From the NCBI GenBank assembly GCA_035345895.1, contig DAORDI010000223.1, positions 1-9,675 on the forward strand: a stretch of DNA of 9,675 bases, in the 5' to 3' direction. Shown here piece after piece: positions 7,336 through 9,675 of the stretch. The DNA comes from DAORDI01 sp035345895 (GTDB taxonomy: Bacteria > Spirochaetota > Leptospiria > Leptospirales > Leptospiraceae). The notes below the pieces were generated by a model. It did no database searches and was not told the origin of the DNA. It worked only from the letters and a program-made list of their open reading frames with translations. The translations under genes and the position numbers were made by a program. Position 1 is the first letter of the stretch; each line of letters begins with the position of its first letter.

Positions 7336-9132
7336 TCATGATAAACTAAAGAAAGAAACATGTTTTTTCAATTCTGTCACCTTGTCCACAAGACTGTCCG
7401 AAATTTTTTTCAGTCCTGCAGAAGAATTCAGAAGTCCTTCTGACCCTTCCCTGATTCTGTTCAGATTCAGCATAAGAGACGAGTTTTTCTCCGACTGAAC
7501 TCTGGTCGAATCGGAAATTTCCTTTGTCATTGCAAGTGAAACCTGAAATGCTGAACCGAATTCCTCTGCAAGGGACATCTGCTTTTTTATTCCCTCGGCA
7601 ATTTCATCCACACTGCCCTTTGTTTCAGCAGCTTTCTGACGGATGCTTTCGAATACATCTGCAGTGACTGCAGTGCTGTTTCTTCCGTCCCGCACTCTTT
7701 TGGATGCCAGACTTGAAAATTTGGAGATTTCCTTCGAATTCTGAAGTGTCTTTTCTGCAAGCTTCGATACTTCGCCTGCAACAACTGCAAATCCTTTTCC
7801 GTACTCTCCTGCTCTTGCAGATTCAATGCTTGCATTCAGAGAGAGAAGATTCACCTGATCTGCAATTTCACCGATTGCTTCCACAATTCCTGTAATCGCA
7901 GCCGTAGCAGAATGAATCTCATCCATCCGCTCCGCTGTCTCCCGGACTGCATTCCTTCCAAGATCCGCAAGCTCAAGTGCCTTGTCAGACATAAGAGATG
8001 CCCTGTCTGAGACCTCTGATGCTGCAATTGTCTCCTTGTACAGATTTTTCTGGATCTGCCCGGTTTCAAGAGTCAGTTCGGTGGCATTCCCTGCGTTTTC
8101 AGCAGTCTCATGAATGAAAAGATCCAGTGCCTTCATCACATCTGCAATTTCATTGACTGAAGAAGTCTGTGCACTTATGATTTCATAGAGTGATGCACTG
8201 CTTGAAGTCAGCTTCTCCGAAAAAACAACAGTCTCCTCTGCAGTCGACCTCACAGCGGATACTACATTTCTCAGCTGCGATGCAAGACTGTTGATGTTCG
8301 AAGACATCCTTCCGAATTCATCTCTCGATGAAACCGAAACAGACGGGGGGATTTTACCCGAGGCAATCATTGAAAGCACAGAAGAAGTCTCTTCAATCCC
8401 TCTCCTCACAGTCTGTGCAATAGTATAGACAGAATAATATAATATAATGATAAAAATCATAAAAAGAACAGATATATGAAAAAGGATTTTGTTCAGGTGA
8501 AGATCGCCTGAGGAGGTGAAATACAGGAGAAAGCCGAAAATTCCTGCAGACAGAAGCATAATGGAAAAAAGAAGGAGGCTCATTCTTTTCTCAAAGTCCA
8601 GGCCTCCCTGAAACATTTCTTCCGATTCATATGCCTTCAGATCGGAGACAGAAATGATTTCAGCACAGACCCCCTCTGAAATGAAATAAAAGGAGACGGA
8701 AGAGATAGGCACAGCCAGGCCGATTGCAGTTGGAATTACAATAATCTCATGAAATTTCAGTTCAGCAGTGCTTATGAATAATGCCCAGGCAAGGCCTCCT
8801 CCGACGAGCCATCTGGCAATAACGCAGAGAACCTCAGTAAAGGGGTATCGAAGAAGGGCTGTCTTTACTGAAATTCTGTCCTGTATTTTTTTTTCATCAG
8901 AAAATATCTCATCAAGAAGAGGCATGAAGAGCATTCTCCTGATTGCATATCCCAGACTGAAACCGACGATGCTTCCGACCACTGCAGAAAAGGCAAGTGC
9001 TTTCATTTTCTCAGCAGTAGAATCAATGCAGAGGAATCCGAAATAGACTATCATAGGCACAGGTACAACGTAAACGAAGATCTCTGCTCTCAGCATGATT
9101 AAATTGAAATATTTCCTCGAAAGATCAGTCAT
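7336..9132 (-). CDS. methyl-accepting chemotaxis protein, six-TM sensor
   Basis: Chemoreceptor signalling to CheA/CheW. Using ATG 9132 it has 598 aa. Six hydrophobic helices: about 14-36, 44-64, 99-121, 129-153, 184-205, 215-239. The loops facing out are only about 8-12 residues, and loops 65-98 and 154-183 are charged and cytosolic, so there is no periplasmic ligand domain. A HAMP segment (238-291, with DEFGRM near its end) leads into the MCP signalling coiled coil (about 298-588), whose hairpin tip (423-462) carries IADQVNLLSLNASIESARAG and then GKGFAVVAGEV. No C-terminal pentapeptide for CheR/CheB docking is present. ATG 9132 is preferred over ATG 9138 because AAGG lies 7 nt before it, while the same sequence abuts 9138. 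An A9 run codes for E-K-K-I at 80-83. No neighbouring che genes. Confidence 0.93.
   Translation of the reverse strand: MTDLSRKYFNLIMLRAEIFVYVVPVPMIVYFGFLCIDSTAEKMKALAFSAVVGSIVGFSLGYAIRRMLFMPLLDEIFSDEKKIQDRISVKTALLRYPFTEVLCVIARWLVGGGLAWALFISTAELKFHEIIVIPTAIGLAVPISSVSFYFISEGVCAEIISVSDLKAYESEEMFQGGLDFEKRMSLLLFSIMLLSAGIFGFLLYFTSSGDLHLNKILFHISVLFMIFIIILYYSVYTIAQTVRRGIEETSSVLSMIASGKIPPSVSVSSRDEFGRMSSNINSLASQLRNVVSAVRSTAEETVVFSEKLTSSSASLYEIISAQTSSVNEIADVMKALDLFIHETAENAGNATELTLETGQIQKNLYKETIAASEVSDRASLMSDKALELADLGRNAVRETAERMDEIHSATAAITGIVEAIGEIADQVNLLSLNASIESARAGEYGKGFAVVAGEVSKLAEKTLQNSKEISKFSSLASKRVRDGRNSTAVTADVFESIRQKAAETKGSVDEIAEGIKKQMSLAEEFGSAFQVSLAMTKEISDSTRVQSEKNSSLMLNLNRIREGSEGLLNSSAGLKKISDSLVDKVTELKKHVSFFSLS
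8886..8894 (-). repeat. A9 homopolymer in MCP coding sequence
   Basis: Nine T on the plus strand, read as A9 across Glu-Lys-Lys-Ile codons in the cytosolic loop after the second membrane helix. Loss of one A leads to a TAA about eight codons later, truncating the receptor before its third helix and all of its signalling domain. It could be a slippage site or simply Lys codon use. Confidence 0.8.
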
Positions 9133-9138
9133 TTTCAT

Positions 9139-9380
9139 CCCTTTTTCAGCACGATTTTAAAACACAGTCTCAGATTCATGCAGGAATTCAAATCAAATTT
9201 TCAGAACTGCGGATTCAGAGTATCTCATTTTCCGGAATAATACAGATATATCCCCTCTTTTCCGTGGTTTATTTTTTGCCACGGGGAACAAGGGGAAAGG
9301 AGACGCTGCAGTTTATATAGATATATTTTTTCCCAATTTCACAGTTTATTCTTTTAAAAACAAAAAAGCCCCGCCGTTTC
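9139..9380. other. AT-rich intergenic region upstream of MCP
   Basis: No gene was found in this stretch. It must carry the MCP promoter on the minus strand. The nearest candidate is TAAAAT (9159-9154), 22 nt from the start codon, but it lacks a good -35. Further up are TATTAT-like and TATATA-like boxes on the minus strand near 9240 and 9315. The central part is the long hairpin at 9252-9295, and the right end is the terminator at 9364-9393. Confidence 0.5.
9252..9295. repeat. long imperfect hairpin upstream of MCP
   Basis: CCGTGG (9262-9267) pairs with CCACGG (9279-9284) around an 11-nt T-rich loop. The stem continues outward through T-A and G-U pairs, a small internal loop, then CCCCT (9252-9256) with AGGGG (9291-9295), about 15 pairs in all. 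No T tract follows on either strand, so it is not a normal terminator. It may be an RNA structure in a long MCP leader, a DNA cruciform or operator, or the remains of a small mobile repeat. Confidence 0.6.
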
Positions 9381-9393
9381 CTACAAGGCTTTT
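9364..9393 (-). terminator. minus-strand intrinsic terminator
   Basis: AAAAGCC (9364-9370) and GGCTTTT (9387-9393) form a 7-bp stem with a 16-nt loop. On the minus strand it is followed by an unbroken T6 (its last bases in the stem), a G and T5 (9367-9356). On the plus strand only T4 follows, then GG. It therefore should end a minus-strand transcript coming from the right edge of the window, upstream of the MCP gene. Confidence 0.55.
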
Positions 9394-9458
9394 GGTCCGG
9401 TGCATCGCTCGGTGACCGCAGTGAGTTCTCCTGGAAATATGCCTATCCAAAGTCCCGA

Positions 9459-9675
9459 ATGGAAAAACATCTTAGAACATACCTTACAAAATGGAATATA
9501 ATATATAGAACATATATTTTTTACGAAGTATCAGAGGAATCTGGCAGTTTAACAGCTTGCCATGAATCAGTAAAGAAAGCTTCTTCCAGGCTTGCGGGAG
9601 TTCAGGAAGCTTCTGAATGCCGGTACCGGTTTCAGACATTGCGAGGGCGGCAGTCGATTTTAAGTTTGGAGCAGC
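9459..9675 (+). CDS. possible 5' end of HTH-like plus-strand gene, partial
   Basis: From ATG 9459 the plus frame stays open to the window edge (72 codons). Residues 21-72 vaguely recall a LysR-type DNA-binding domain: F-Y-E-V-S-E-E-S-G-S-L-T-A, a Ser-rich turn, then R-F-Q-T-L-R-G-R and L-S. About three residues are missing from the normally invariant spacing, the usual Ala-Ala pair is absent, and there is no ribosome site before the ATG. It overlaps the opposite-strand reading. Either a real regulator, a decayed one, or chance. Confidence 0.25.
   Translation, partial: MEKHLRTYLTKWNIIYRTYIFYEVSEESGSLTACHESVKKASSRLAGVQEASECRYRFQTLRGRQSILSLEQ
9484..9675 (-). CDS. possible 3' end of minus-strand gene, partial
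   Basis: The frame is open from the window edge to TAA at 9484-9486 (63 codons, start outside or at ATG 9639). Codon use looks ordinary and the frame has the same direction as every gene from 432 on. The minus-strand terminator lies about 90 nt downstream, which supports a gene ending here. The product is not recognised: residues such as ETGTGIQKLPELPQAWKK are followed by a hydrophobic, Tyr-rich tail (KKYMFYILYSIL) encoded in very AT-rich DNA. The plus strand is open over the same bases, so this is only one of two readings. Confidence 0.35.
   Translation of the reverse strand, partial: AAPNLKSTAALAMSETGTGIQKLPELPQAWKKLSLLIHGKLLNCQIPLILRKKYMFYILYSIL

Noticed and set aside
7587..7835. Minus-strand frame of 82 codons inside the MCP gene
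   Set aside because: It is an out-of-frame reading of the MCP signalling coiled coil; Gln/Leu-rich composition is a by-product of the heptads.
9381..9470. 29-residue minus-strand frame ending within the terminator loop
   Set aside because: Too short, no good ribosome site, and its 3' half is the suspected intergenic repeat; kept only as a note.
1..9675. tRNA, rRNA, CRISPR array, intact insertion sequence
   Set aside because: No cloverleaf, rRNA segment, regularly spaced repeats or transposase motifs were seen; the Uma2 protein alone is not evidence of a mobile element.

Overview
The window looks like chromosomal DNA of a spirochaete of the Leptospira type. The evidence is a small Cys-rich lipoprotein whose lipobox (V-S-N-C) has Asn at -1, as in leptospiral LipL41, together with a Uma2-family nuclease, an MCP and moderate GC (low-to-mid 40s % by eye). 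The genus assignment is inference; no marker gene is present.

Layout: one plus-strand gene at the left edge (38-391, lipoprotein) converges on a run of six minus-strand genes or probable genes. A GC-rich hairpin at 400-419 separates it from an ALDH3-type aldehyde dehydrogenase (432-1916). Going right, still on the minus strand, come a Uma2-family PD-(D/E)XK protein (1989-2570), an E. coli-like D-3-phosphoglycerate dehydrogenase SerA with ACT domain (2658-3878), and a 739-residue unrecognised multidomain protein (3922-6141). After these come an auxin-efflux-carrier (AEC) family permease (6281-7180) and a six-TM methyl-accepting chemotaxis protein (7336-9132). The right edge (9133-9675) is mostly intergenic: a long hairpin, a minus-strand terminator and a stretch open on both strands at the window end.

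The genes do not form an obvious pathway. SerA follows the 739-residue gene by only 43 nt, so the two may share a transcript. Uma2, ALDH, AEC and MCP are separated by 72-155 nt with their own leaders. SerA makes 3-phosphohydroxypyruvate for serine synthesis; ALDH probably oxidises long-chain or aromatic aldehydes; AEC probably exports or imports an organic anion; the MCP feeds the CheA/CheW array.

The most unusual item is the 739-residue protein. It has a beta-propeller-like N-terminal half, a helical middle and a C-terminal DUF1963/YwqG-like segment with a CxxC...CxxC zinc ribbon. It also carries an in-frame A11 tract exactly between the halves, so a one-base slip would delete the zinc-ribbon module. 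The MCP gene has an A9 tract in its N-terminal part.
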